This document shows, in pieces, positions 43,302-55,439 of a stretch of 64,000 nt of DNA. Numbering within the stretch: the first letter of the stretch is position 1; each line of letters starts with the position of its first letter. The notes beneath the pieces are model-generated. The model was not told where the DNA came from and ran no database searches. It saw nothing but the letters and a program-made list of their open reading frames with translations. The stretch is from Macrostomum hystrix (Eukaryota > Platyhelminthes > Macrostomidae): NCBI GenBank assembly GCA_950097015.1, contig CATNEN010000033.1:3580001-3644000 (forward strand), written 5' to 3'. Made by a program: the position numbers and the translations under genes.

Positions 43302-46300
43302 ATGAAGGCCTCCGACCTGATCGCTGAGCTGCTCAACGCAGCCGAGAAGTCGGCGGAGGTGGCCCGGGCCATCCGGCGCGAGGAGACCCTGTTCCAGCTG
43401 CTCATCGAGGAGAAAACTGGCGACGACAAGGGCAAGCGGTTCGGCTTCGACTTCAAGACGCTGGCCGATGTGCTCATCCAGGAGATGATCCGGCATGACT
43501 TGGAGAAGAAGGTGAGGCTGAGGCTCCACCCTCGGGCTATTGCCAGACTAAAAATATTCGCGTTGCTAACAAGGCATCCTCGGAGTTTGGGTCTGCAAGC
43601 TCTCGCCTCGGACAAAATCCCAAATTAGAATTATTCAAAAGGCCGGTCTGGCTGATAATACGAGTATGCCACGGTGTGTGTTGCGTACCCCACTTCTCAT
43701 CTTTCTATTCGTCCATCCGCCGCTGCCGCTGCCAAAGAAGTGTCGCCGCCACCGCCGCTGCCGCCGCCGCCGCCGCTGTTGCTGATATCGGATCTCCTCG
43801 CGTCCAGAAATAAGATCGAATGCAGTTCGAAGAGAGCGATGGAAAGAGGAGGCGCTGAAATCTGCTCCAGTCACGTCACTAATCCCCCTTATCGCCCTCC
43901 CCTCAACTCTCGCATCTCTTAATTCCTCATGCCGGCTGTAGCGGGCCATATTTTGGTACAAATATTGTCAAGCCATCGAGCCCCCGGCCATGGCCCGCAG
44001 ATCCCACTGGGAGTTTGAGGAGTTTGAGGAAGCGAAGCGGCGGGAACAGCGAGCGCTGTTGGGGCTGTGGAAACAGGCCGTCGCTCTGTGGCCTTCAGTT
44101 CGCACAGTCCGCATCCCGCCCGTGCCTGACTGATAAGCATAAAGAATCCCAGGCAGACTAATTGATGGCTGGATAGAAACGGGGAATGAGCGTGAAGATG
44201 AGGCGAACTGAGCAGCTATGCACGTTTGAGCTGCTGCAGCAATGCTTTGTTTAAACCGATTTTCTAGTATAGCCCAGCCCGCCCGCCCGTTTCCCTGTGT
44301 CTGCCTCCCCTATGACGACTGAAAAACTCCGAGATGAGCTGCTGGGTCCGTTGCCACCATAATTTCATTGAGCATAGAGCGACTACTGCAAGCTAGGTCT
44401 AAATGGGGCAGAAAACATTGCACTGTTTGTAGCCTAGCGATAAGGGGCTACGGACTTCCGACTGAAATGTCGGGAATTCTTGAGCAAGACACTTCATTAC
44501 CTTGTGCCTCGGTGCACCAAACTGCGACATGGCTACCAGCTAATACCAGCTAATGCTGGTAGCCACGGGACAGATCCTGTCCTCGGAGTCTGTTTTGTGT
44601 TGTCTGTCAGGAACAGACACTGTCCTAGGAGTCTGTCAGGAACAGACACTGTCCTAGGAGTCTGTCAGGAACAGACACTGTCCTAGGAGTCTGTCAGGAA
44701 CAGACACTGTCCTATGAGTCTGTCAGGAACAGACACTGTCCTAGGAGTCTGTCAGGAACAGACACTGTCCTAGGAGTCTGTCAGGAACAGACACTGTCCT
44801 AGGAGTCTGTCAGGAACAGACACTGTCCTAGGAGTCTGTCAGGAACAGACACTGTCCTAGGAGTCTGTCAGGAACAGACACTGTCCTAGGAGTCTGTCAG
44901 GAACAGACACTGTCCTAGGAGTCTGTCAGGAACAGACAATGTCCTAGGAGTCTGTCAGGAACAGACAATGTCCTAGGAGTCTGTCAGGAACAGACACTGT
45001 CCTAGGAGTCTGTCAGGAACAGACACTGTCCTAGGAGTCTGTCAGGAACAGACAATGTCCTAGGAGTCTGTCAGGAACAGACAATGTCCTAGGAGTCTGT
45101 CAGGAACAGACACTGTCCTAGGAGTCTGTCAGGAACAGAAAGAACAAAGTCTGTTCGTTGACCTACTGGGAAATGTAATGTGCTGCAGAGGGAATCAGGT
45201 TTGATAAGTTTTAGCTGAGGCTAGCGCGGACACAGCGGTGGTGGGGTGGCGGTACAGGGATATTCCTGTATCTTGTGCAGGGAAAAGGCTTGCCTTCAGA
45301 TCCGAGGAAATGGCGCAGACGCAGGAAGACTGGCTGACAGACATATTCCCCACACTGAGTGCAATCGGGCCCCGTGAATGATAGCCTGCCCCCGTGTCCC
45401 AGCGGAACAAATGACAACATTCGAGTGCAGATGTGCATTATAGGGAAGAGTGAAAGAAAAAGATTAGCAAAAAGGCAGAGGTCTGGGATGTAGAATAAAC
45501 AGGGCCCGTCGGAGACACGCGCAGAGAAATTGAAGTGCTGACAAGTAAATTGCAGCTCTCGCGGGGACCTTCTGATGGCAATTCAGGCCGCCATATTGTC
45601 CGGCTGCCTCACTCGGCACTGCAATTAAGCCCTCATAGAACAGATTTGAGCCAGATTGGGTCGGATGGGACAGACTGGGAGTAGGGGCCCAAGTCTTGAT
45701 GCCTCAGTCACGAACGGGCCTGTGTACGCGGAGACAGAGGAGAGTGATTGGTGAGGCTGATTAGCGGTTCTGCTGTCTGTCGCAGGCGTGATCTCACGCC
45801 TGCGAGACTGAGCAACACAGATTTTAACTTACGGACAGCTTTTCAAGCTGGTCAGGCTTGGGCAATTTGTGAGGACTAAAGTAATATTTAGCGTGACAAT
45901 AATACTTTGATTATAAAGGCTTTGACTTGCGAATACACTCCGAGACACTCATCTCACCCAGCCACAAATTTCCCATTCTATCTCATCCCGCCAAAAATGT
46001 CCCATTCTTTCTCACCCAGCCAAAAATATCCCATTCTATCTCACCCAGCCAAAAATATCCCATCTATCTCATCCCGCCAAAAATGTCCCATTCTATCTCA
46101 CCCAGCCAAAAATATCCCATCTATCTCACCCAGCCAAAAATATCCCATCTATCTCACCCAGCCAAAAAAATCCCATTCTATCTCACCCAGCCAAAAATAT
46201 CCCATCTATCTCATCCCGCCAAAAATATCCCATTCTATCTCACCCAGCCAAAAATATCCCATCTATCTCATCCCGCGAAAAATATCCCATTCTATCTCAC

Positions 46301-49300
46301 TTAGCCAAAAATATCCCATCTATCTCATCCCGCCAAAAATATCCCATTCTATCTCACCCAGCAAAAAATATCCCATCTATCTCACCTAGCCAAAAATATC
46401 CCATTCTATCTCACCCAGCCAAAAATATCCCATTCTATCTCACCTAGAAAAAACCATTCTATCTCATCACGCCAAAAAATGTCCCATCTATCTCATCCCG
46501 CCAAAAATATCCCATTCTATCTCACTTAGCCAAAAATATCCCATCTATCTCATCCCGCCAAAAATATCCCATTCTATCTCACCCAGCAAAAAATATCCCA
46601 TCTATCTCACCCAGCCAAAAATATCCCGTTCTATCTCATCCCGCAACAAATATCCCATTCTATCTCATCCCGCCACAAATATCCCATTCTATCTCATCAC
46701 GCCAAAAAATGTCCCATTCTATCTCATCACGCCAAAAAATGTCCCATTCTATCTCATCACGCCAAAAAATGTCCCATTCTATCTCACTCAGCCAATAATA
46801 TCCCATTCTATCTCACCTAGCCAAAAATATCCCATTCTATCTCACCTAGCCAAAAATATCCCATTCTATCTCACCTAGCCAAAAATATCCCTTTCTATCT
46901 CATCCCGCCAAAAATATCCCATTCTATCTCATCACGCCAAAAAATGTCCCATTCTATCTCATCACGCCAAAAAATGTCCCATTCTATCTCACTCAGCCAA
47001 TAATATCCCATTCTATCTCACTCAGCCAAAAATATCCCATTCTATCTCATCACGCCAAAAAATGTCCCATTCTATCTCATCACGCCAAAAAATGTCCCAT
47101 TCTATCTCATCACGCCAAAAAATGTCCCATTCTATCTCACTCAGCCAATAATATCCCATTCTATCTCACTCAGCCAAAAATATCCCATTCTATCTCATCA
47201 CGCCAAAAAATGTCCCATTCTATCTCATCACGCCAAAAAATGTCCCATTCTATCTCATCCCGCCAAAAATATCCCATCTATCTCATCCCGCGAAAAATAT
47301 CCCATTTGCTTGATCCAGCCAGTAATATCCCATCCGCCAATTTACTTCTCCCCAATAAGACGCAGGTGGTATATTCAGGCACACTCCAGGGTCAGGCTAG
47401 TCTCCGCTGCAGTTATTTACGAGCCAGCCACTCGCCGTCAATTCAGTGCGGCATCGATCTCTGTTAGCCGTCGCTCTGAATCCCCTTTCTAGGACAGTGC
47501 ATCTTCCCGGCTTATCCAGCATTCAGCTTGACCGCGGCCTCCCGATTCCGAGGGTGACAAGTTCGCTTCCTCAGCTGGGCGGTGGGGATTTCGCTTGACG
47601 CCCGTTACTTACTGATAGCCACCCTTTGGCGCCGGATTTAGATAAAAATGCAAGAGGAAACCTCTAAGCAAGTTGCGAGGCCTTTGGTCGCCTGAGTTGA
47701 AGGGAGATTTCGACTCGGCTTGGCGGCGGCGACGGGGAAAGAAGGAGAAAGGGGAGATAATCAAAGGAAATTCGGACCGCGACCCCGAATATAACACAGC
47801 GATAGTATAGTGCAGACTCACCCACCCGTGTCCGCTTACGGCTTACACGCTTCCTTGCTTAGCCCCTGTCCACCCTGAAATCCCACCTTAATGGCTCGGC
47901 CGCTTTTTCCTACTCATCTGCTGGACGAGTTCTGCAGCTCTCAGCTCGTCAGGTCCGCAGAGCAGATTAGTTTGCTTAGAAAGAAGCTAAAAGCAAATTG
48001 AAATGCGAGAGTGAACTTGGACAGATTGAAGGAAATCCAAGATGGTTGGGCAAAGCGGCGCTCAGCTGAGCAAACGGCTTTCTGAAATCTTCCAAAGGTT
48101 TGTGAGAAGTGGCTACAAGCCTTTGTCCTTTTGTGGTTGACTTGGACGATTGAGTGAGCGGCCGGGGATCGGGGAAGTCGGCCAAACTCCCCTTCCCCCA
48201 ATCGATAATTTTGAGCACTTCTCCCCAGCCCATGCTGTCTCTGCCCGAAACTTTGTCCGGGGCTTCTGAAGTGCCAGCGCGGGCTGGGGGAGGTCCGACT
48301 GGGTCTGCCCGCTCGAATTCTTCAAGAAGCGAGAAGAGAATGGCCGGGACGACATGGGGATAAAACACGGGCCCGTGTTGGGAAAAATATTTCTGTTCTG
48401 ATTATAGCTGATCCTGGAGACTCTTCCCCTGCTTGACTGACTCCGCCGCCGAGGGCCTTGGAGAGGGGGATAGTTCTGCTCATTTCCTGCCAGTCTGGGA
48501 CGGGGGACATTGGAAAAGAAAGCTCAGCCGACTGGGACTTCGGAGAAGGACACGGGAAGGAGGGCGCGGATGGCTGGAGGAACACTGAAATCCATTCAGC
48601 GATAAGGGAGATCTAGAAGGAAGTGTTGAATAATGCTATGAGCAGCAGAGCAGTAGAGACTGAATGAGCGCTTGAGACTCGAAATCGAATTACACTTCCT
48701 GGCCGTATTGTGGACTTAGACAACAAAATTCATTCGCTTTCAGTTCTCCGGTATGGGCAAGCGAGTCACCGGTGAGGAGAACAACAAGTTCACTAACATT
48801 GTGGGCGAGTCCGTCACAGTGGAGATCAAGGACAACAAGAAGAAGACTATGTCTACTCTCTGTGAGTTGGCTTCACTCCTGTGTAAAATTTTTCCATGTT
48901 GGGTAGACTGTTTCCAAGTTGGGTAGACAGTTTCCAAGTTGGGTAGACAGTTTCCAAGTTGGGTAGACAGTTTCCAAGTTAAGTAGACAGTTTCCAAGTT
49001 AAGTAGACAGTATCCAAGTTGGGTAGATAGTTTCCAAGTTGGGTAGACAGTTTCCAAGTTGGGTAGACTGCTTCCAAGCTGGGTAGACAGTTTCCTAATT
49101 GGGTAGACAGTTTCCTAATTGGGTAGACAGTTTCCAAATTGGGTAGACTGCTCTAAAGTTGGGTAGACTGCTCTAACGTTGGGAAGACTGCTCTAAAGTT
49201 GGGTAGACTGCTCTAAAGTTGGGTAGACTGCTCTAAAGTTGGGTAGACTGCTCTAAAGTTGGGAAGACTGCTCTAAAGTTTGGTAGACAGTTTCCAAGTT

Positions 49301-51396
49301 GGGTAGACAGTTTCCAAGTTGGGTAGACAGTTTCTAAGTTGGGTAGACAGTTTCCAAGTTGGGTAGACAGTTTCCCAATTGGGTAGACTGCTCTAAAGTT
49401 TGGTAGACTGCTCTAAAGTTGGGTAGACTGCTCTAAAGTTGGGTAGACTGCTCTAAAGTTGGGTAGACTGCTCTAAAGTTGGGTAGACTGCTCTAAAGTT
49501 GGGTAGACTGCTCTAAAGTTGGGTAGACTGCTCTAAAGTTGGGTAGACTGCTCTAAAGTTGGGTAGACAGTTTCCAAGTTGGGTAGACAGTTTCCAAGTT
49601 GGGTAGACAGTTTCCAAGTTGGGTAGACAGTTTCCAAGTTGGGTAGACAGTTTCCCAATTGGGTAGACTGCTCTAAAGTTGGGAAGACTGCTCTAAAGTT
49701 GGGTAGACTGCTCTAAAGTTGGGTAGACTGCTCTAAAGTTGGGTAGACTGCTCTACAGTTGGGTAGACTGCTCTAAAGTTGGGTAGACTGCTCTAAAGTT
49801 GGGTAGACTGCTCTAAAGTTGGGTAGACTGCTCTACAGTTGGGTAGACTGCTCTACAGTTGGGTAGACTGCTCTAAAGTTGGGTAGACTGCTCTACAGTT
49901 GGGTAGACTGCTCTAAAGTTGGGTAGACTGCTCTAAAGTTGGGTAGACTGCTCTACAGTTGGGTAGACTGCTCTAAAGTTGGGTAGACTGCTCTACAGTT
50001 GGGTAGACTGCTCTAAAGTTGGGTAGACAGTTTCCAAGTTCGGTAGACAGTTTCCAAATTGGGTAGACTGTGATGGAATACTGTTGAGTTCATTCTGAAA
50101 TCATAGCAGAATAGGAAAAAATCGCAGAAACTAATTTCGCAAATGTAGCCAGTGTCTGAGTGAGTAGTTGTGTATTTTTTCACTTTGGATTTGCTTGAGT
50201 CGGCCATGGGAACTCGCCGAATGAGACCGCAGCTGCCCTCGGCATAGTGGTCGATGTCAGTCCAGACACGACCCGCGGTTCCGATTCGTATCGATTTCTG
50301 GGAGAGAAAAAATTCCACTGGGAAAACGACTCGCACGCCATGGATCCCCGCCTCATGGGGTGAGGAATCGAGGAAATCTGCTGCGGCTCCTCTGCTCCAA
50401 GCATTTGGTCCGCGATTGCTGAAATTTGCGATTTGCGATTGCCCCAGTTTGGCCTGCAGTGTCCGCCACCAGGACTCAGAGACACCCCACCCTGACTGTA
50501 GAATACTCAGACACCCCACCCTGACTGTAGAAGACTCAAAGACACCCCACCCTGACTGTAGAATACTCAGAGACACCCCACCCTGACTGTAGAAGACTCA
50601 GAGACACCCCACCCTGACTGTAGAATACTCAGACACCCCACCCTGACTGTAGAAGACTCAGAGACACCCCACCCTGACTGTAGAAGACTCAGAGACACCA
50701 CCCTGACTGTAGAAGACTCAGAGACACCATCCTGACTGTAACAAGACTCAGAGACACCACCCTGACTGTAACAAGACTCAAAGACACCCCACCCGGACTG
50801 TTAGAAGACTCAGAGACACCCACCCTGACTGTAGAATACTCAGAGACACCCCATCCTGACTGTAGAAGACTCAGACACCCACCCTGACTGATAGAAGACT
50901 CAGAGACACCATCCTGACTGTAGAAGACTCAGAGACACCACCCTGACTGTAGAAGACTCAGAGACACCACCCTGACTGTAGAAGACTCAGAGACACCAGC
51001 CTGACTGTAACAAGACTCAGAGACACCACCCTGACTGTAGAAGACTCAAAGACACCCCACCCTGACTGTAGAATTACTCAGAGACACCCCACCCTGACTG
51101 TAGAATTACTCAGAGACACCCCACCCTGACTGTAGAAGACTCAGAGACACCCCACCCTGACTGTAGAAGACTCAGACACACCACCCCGACTGTCCATGCC
51201 TGATATAGACAGCCAATTCTGTCGAGAGCAAATGGACAATAATTGGAGTGAGCAAATCATTCAAATAATGCAGCAGGTCGGCTTTCATCTCGCAGGCGCA
51301 TTAGCAGATTATTTGACAAACTTCATTTGTTGAATTGCTTTTTGCCCAGCGGACTAAACAAAACCTTGGGCTGCTAAGCAGGGAGAAGAAAAGATA

Positions 51397-51455
<59 letters not shown>

Positions 51456-54400
51456 CATATGGAACGAGAATCAAATTAGGCGCAGAGCTTGCAATGCCGG
51501 GTGCAGGTTGGGTCGACAGTTGAGCCATTAGATTCAACAGATGTACAGAGTTCTAGGGGACAATACTGCCCTTTCCTGATCATTGTGGTGTCATGCTTTT
51601 GTTCACGATTTTATGAATAACATTTTTTCCACTCGTCTCCCATTTCAATCTCTCTTTTATTCTCCCAAATCCCAGTGTGAAATTCCCAAAAGAATTATCG
51701 ACCCAGGAATTTTTCTACTTTCCTAAATTCCAAAACTCAAAAATTCCTAAATCCCTAAGTTAAAAAATCCTTAAATCCTAAACTCCGAAACTCCTAAACT
51801 CCTAAACTCCTAAATTCCTAAATTCTTAAACTCATAAATTCCTAAATCCCAAAATACCGAAATTCCTATTCTTACCATTAACGACAGTGAAAATTCTCAG
51901 CGGCAACGATCGCGCAGCCGGCGTTCTGTCCGAACTCGTCCACCAGGACGTGACGGTGCCGCGTCCGCCGGAGCTGCAGAAGTTCGAATCGATCCAGCTG
52001 GACAAGAAGGCCATCGGGGTGTGGATCGACCCCATTGACGGCACGGCTGAGTACATCACGGGCAACAGGGATCCGGAGTTCCGGCCAGGCGAGAACATCA
52101 GCCAGAACGGCCTGCCCAATGTCACCGTGCTCATCGGGGTGTACGAGAAGGCCACCGGCCTGCCAATCATCGGGGTCATCAACCAGCCATTCTTTCAGAC
52201 CACAGACGGCAAGGCGTGAGTTTTGAGCAAAAATAGTCCCAATTTCTAAGAGTCCCCTGATCTTTCTAAACGTTCTTTAAGGGCTCATTAAGTGTGGCAT
52301 CCTGACATATCTTATAGTAGACAAAGGATTTCATTGATGTAAAGCTTATGTAAATTCAAATTACCGTCAATGTACATTAAAATAACCGTCGATGTACATT
52401 CAAACTACCGTCAATGTACATTAAAATAACCGTCGATGTACATTTAAACTACCGTTAATGTAAATTAAAATAACCGTCGATGTACATTCAAGCTACCGTC
52501 AATGTACATTCAAACTACCGTCAATGTACATTCAAGCTACCGCCAATGTACATTCAAACTACCGTCAATGTACATTCAAGCTACCGCCAATGTACATTCA
52601 AACTACCGTCAATGCACATTCAAACTACCGTCAATGCACATTCAAACTACCGTCAATGCACATTCAAACTACCGTCAATGCATATTCAAACTACCGCCAA
52701 TGTACATTCAAACTACCGTCAATGCACATTCAAACTACCGTCAATGCATATTCAAACTACCGTCAATGCACATTCAAACTACCGTCAATGCACATTCAAA
52801 CTACCGTCAATGCACATTCAAACTACCGTCAATGCACATTCAAACTACCGTCAATGCATATTCAAACTACCGTCAATGCACATTCAAACTACCGTCAATG
52901 CACATTCAAGCTACCGTCAATGCACATTCAAACTACCGTCAATGCACATTCAAACTACCGTCAATGCATATTCAAACTACCGCCAATGTACATTCAAACT
53001 ACCGTCAATGCACATTCAAACTACCGTCAATGCATATTCAAACTACCGTCAATGCACATTCAAACTACCGTCAATGCACATTCAAACTACCGTCAATGCA
53101 CATTCAAACTACCGTCAATGCACATTCAAACTACCGTCAATGCACATTCAAGCTACCGTCAATGTACATTCCATTTAAAGTGAATCATGGGAATGCAATG
53201 CACTAACTTGTTCTTAAACCACAGAAATGAACTTTCCTAAATAACCAAACAAGTGCAGTCTGGAATAAAAATGAATTTAGTTAAGAACACGCAACCGAAA
53301 TAGGTCAGATTTCTAAGAAGCACCACCCCCAGAAGCTGGGTACCTGCTCTAAAAGAAATAAAACACCAAACCGCTCTCAAGCAGCGCATCAAAGGACTCA
53401 CCGAAAACTATCGCAAACCTGACGGCTTTGTTTCCCAGCCGTTTTTTGTGTAGTTATTTTTGTCAGGTACAGACAGGCCTTACAAGTCTCATCTACTCTC
53501 CCTGCACGCCGAGAACAGGAGGGCCGCCGCCAAGCCACCCCTTCGGCCTAGATGCATTAGGCGGCAAAGGAGGAAAGAGAGTGCAGGGCCTAGAGCAGCC
53601 GCTAAGGTCTCATGAATTATTCATTTCACAAAATCCTTCTTGTCCCCTGTCTCTCTGCCTGTCTGCCCGCCTGTGCCCGGTAATATACAGCAGGACTCAT
53701 ACAGCAGACCTAGTATCTGTGCTCGCTAGGGGTGAGTCGCATTCTGAGCAGCGGACCAGGGGGCGTGGGGCTGCTGTGCAGGCATGCACACTAAATCCCA
53801 AATCTTCTCAAAAGCCGAAATTTTGCTTTCCGTTACTCGACTTTCATCGCAATGCCTGCCGTTACAGAGCCCTGCACAGCCCTTTCATTTTTGAGCCATT
53901 AAATTCCAAAGATGCTAATTATTCAAAAAGCTTATCGATTCAAGAGCTGAATAGAAAGATAATCTAAAATCGTAAATCCAATCAATAAAAACCCATCTGA
54001 TCAATCAAAACCCATCTGATCAATCAAAACCCATCTGATCAATCAAAACCCATCTGATCAATCAAAACCCATCTGATCAATCAAAACCCATCTGATCAAT
54101 CAAAACCCATCTGATCAATCAAAACCCATCTGATCAATCAAAACCCATCTGATCAATCAAAACCCATCTGATCAATCAAAACCCATCTGATCAATCAAAA
54201 CCCATCTGATCAATCAAAACCCATCTGATCAATCAAAACCCATCTGATCAATCAAAACCCATCTGATCAATCAAAACCCATCTGATCAATCAAAACCCAT
54301 CTGATCAATCAAAACCCATCTGATCAATAAAAACCCATCTACGAGCTAGTCAATCAAAACCCATCTGATCAATCAAAACCCATCTGATCAATCAAAACCC

Positions 54401-55334
54401 ATCTAACCAATCAAAACCCATCTGATCAATCAAAACCCATCTAACCAATCAAAACCCATCTGATCAATCAAAACCCATCTAACCAATCAAAACCCATCTG
54501 ATCAATCAAAACCCATCTGATCAATCAAAACCCATCTGATCAATCAAAACCCATCTGATCAATAAAAACCCATCTACGAGCTAGTCAATCAAAACCCATC
54601 TGATCAATCAAAACCCATCTGATCAATCAAAACCCATCTAACCAATCAAAACCCATCTGATCAATCAAAACCCATCTAACCAATCAAAACCCATCTGATC
54701 AATCAAAACCCATCTAACCAATCAAAACCCATCTGATCAATGAAAACCCATCTAATCAATGAAAACCCATCTAATCAATCAAAACCCATCTGATCAATCA
54801 AAACCCATCAATCAATCAACCACACGCAGCTGGTCTGGCCGCATGGTCTGGGGCGCCTGCATCGGCGACGTCAGAGCTACCTGCCTGCCGATGGCGCGGT
54901 CGGAGCCGCTGCTAGCAGAGGGCAACAAGCACTCGGTCCTGACGTCAATGTCCGACTGCAAAAAGCTTGGCACCTACCTGTGCGAGAACTTCGAGATCCT
55001 CACCGCACCTGGAGCCGGCTACAAGCTGCTGTGCGTTATCGACCGCCTGTGCTCAGCCTACGTGCTGTCCAAGGACAACACCTACCGCTGGGACACCTGC
55101 GCACCTCACGCCATCTTGCGCGCCATGGGCGGCGGCGTGGTGAAGCACAAGCAGACGCTGAGCGCCGACTTCAAGACCAAGCGGGACCAGAGCGTGCGCG
55201 AGCTGCAGATCACCTACCACAAGGCCGAGCCCAAGGCTGCGGGTAGCAACGCCTGGTGCAACATGCAGGGCGTCATTGCCTACTGCGACGAGGAGGTCCT
55301 CGTGAAACTGGCCGAGAGACTGACGCGCAAGTAG
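43302..55334 (+). CDS. INPP1: Inositol polyphosphate 1-phosphatase, four exons
   Basis: Exons 43302-43511, 48744-48861, 51888-52215 and 54830-55334 join in frame to 386 residues (the human protein is about 399). The enzyme removes the 1-phosphate from inositol 1,4-bisphosphate and inositol 1,3,4-trisphosphate; it is Mg-dependent, lithium-sensitive and cytosolic. Exon 1 has LFQLLIEEKTGDDKGKRF and FDFKTLADVLIQEMI; exon 2 has TGEENNKFTNIVGES with the metal-binding Glu pair; exon 3 has VWIDPIDGTAEYI, the signature Asp-Pro-Ile-Asp metal site; exon 4 has GAGYKLLCVIDR and RWDTCAPHAILRAMGGG, the C-terminal Asp site. All introns are GT-AG, with phases 0, 1 and 2. Each intron is dominated by minisatellites. 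Stop TAG is at 55332-55334. Confidence 0.95.
44418..44590 (+). repeat. SINE fragment in INPP1 intron 1
   Basis: GTAGCCTAGCGATAAGGG resembles an A box and is followed by a degraded B-box region (TCGGGAATTC), then TTGAGCAAGACACTTCATTA and TTGTGCCTCGGTGCACC. The GAGCAAG.CACTT phrase is common in the body of tRNA-derived SINEs of many animals. Confidence 0.55.
44594..45143. repeat. 29-bp minisatellite in INPP1 intron 1
   Basis: About 18 copies of a unit read as GGAACAGACACTGTCC, then TAGGAGTCTGTCA, with very little variation (CACTG changed to CAATG in some copies). The unit carries a TCCTAGGA palindrome flanked by GACA and TGTC, so each copy could fold. Confidence 0.95.
45955..47320. repeat. 26- to 28-bp minisatellite in INPP1 intron 1
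   Basis: About 50 copies of TCTCACCCAGCCAAAAATAT, then CCCATTCTA. Variants CATCCCG, CATCACG, CACTCAG and CACCTAG in the middle of the unit appear in local runs. Some copies lack the TTC of ATTCTA. Plus-strand open frames here are by-products. Confidence 0.95.
47330..48743. other. Rest of INPP1 intron 1, nothing recognised
   Basis: This unique-looking intron sequence ends in a good polypyrimidine tract and acceptor (TTCGCTTTCAG at 48733-48743). No other gene or repeat was recognised. Confidence 0.5.
48890..50071. repeat. 20-bp minisatellite with two unit types in INPP1 intron 2
   Basis: About 58 copies of a 20-bp unit of two types: GTTGGGTAGACAGTTTCCAA and GTTGGGTAGACTGCTCTAAA. The shared GTTGGGTAGAC half is constant and the other half switches. 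The types occur in blocks (first type, second, first, second, first, second, first again at the end). The array starts about 30 bp after the exon 2 donor. Confidence 0.95.
50482..51192. repeat. 27- to 31-bp minisatellite in INPP1 intron 2
   Basis: About 25 copies of CACCCCACCCTGACTGTAGA, then AGACTCAGAGA, with frequent small length changes (CACC instead of CACCCCACC; AACAAG instead of AGAAG). It is separated from the 20-bp array by about 400 bp of ordinary sequence. Confidence 0.93.
51401..51454. repeat. (CAG)18 microsatellite in INPP1 intron 2
   Basis: This is an uninterrupted run of about 18 CAG units. It lies within an intron, so the polycysteine or polyglutamine frames across it are not meaningful. 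Confidence 0.95.
52330..53172. repeat. 22-bp minisatellite in INPP1 intron 3
   Basis: About 38 copies of ACATTCAAACTACCGTCAATGC. Copies at the left edge are more diverged and alternate with a TTAAAATAACCGTCGATGT form, while the centre and right are almost identical, the usual pattern of an array that homogenises internally. All three plus-strand frames stay open for about 220 codons because 22 is not a multiple of 3 and the unit lacks stops; they are not genes. Confidence 0.95.
53977..54818. repeat. 19-bp minisatellite ending at INPP1 exon 4
   Basis: About 44 copies of ATCAATCAAAACCCATCTG, with ATCTAACCA variants in an alternating block. An internal stretch of about 220 bp that includes CATCTACGAGCTAGTCAATC occurs twice (near 54330 and 54570). 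The array stops only about 10 bp before the exon 4 acceptor at 54828-54829. Confidence 0.95.
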
Positions 55335-55401
55335 CGCGGTCTGGTGTGGGCTCCGGACGCGGCACTTGATGACCCACCGATCGTCTCTTCTTGTTTGTCT
55401 T

Positions 55402-55407
55402 ATTAAA
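55402..55407 (+). terminator. Likely INPP1 polyadenylation signal ATTAAA
   Basis: ATTAAA lies 68 bp after the INPP1 stop codon, within a T-rich 3' stretch. It is the commonest variant of AATAAA and the first candidate after the stop; cleavage would fall near 55420-55435. Confidence 0.5.
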
Positions 55408-55439
55408 CTGACAGCAACTGCGCAACATGTTTGAATTTG

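Noticed and set aside
44594-47320. Regular repeats that could suggest a CRISPR array
   Set aside because: Units are head-to-tail copies without unique spacers, lie in an intron of an animal gene, and no cas-like gene exists.
51301-51537. Poly-Cys frame across the CAG run
   Set aside because: The run lies inside INPP1 intron 2 and the frame has no other coding support.
52480-53206. Three overlapping frames of about 220-234 residues
   Set aside because: All three come from the same 22-bp intronic minisatellite; the protein repeats are translations of one unit in three frames.
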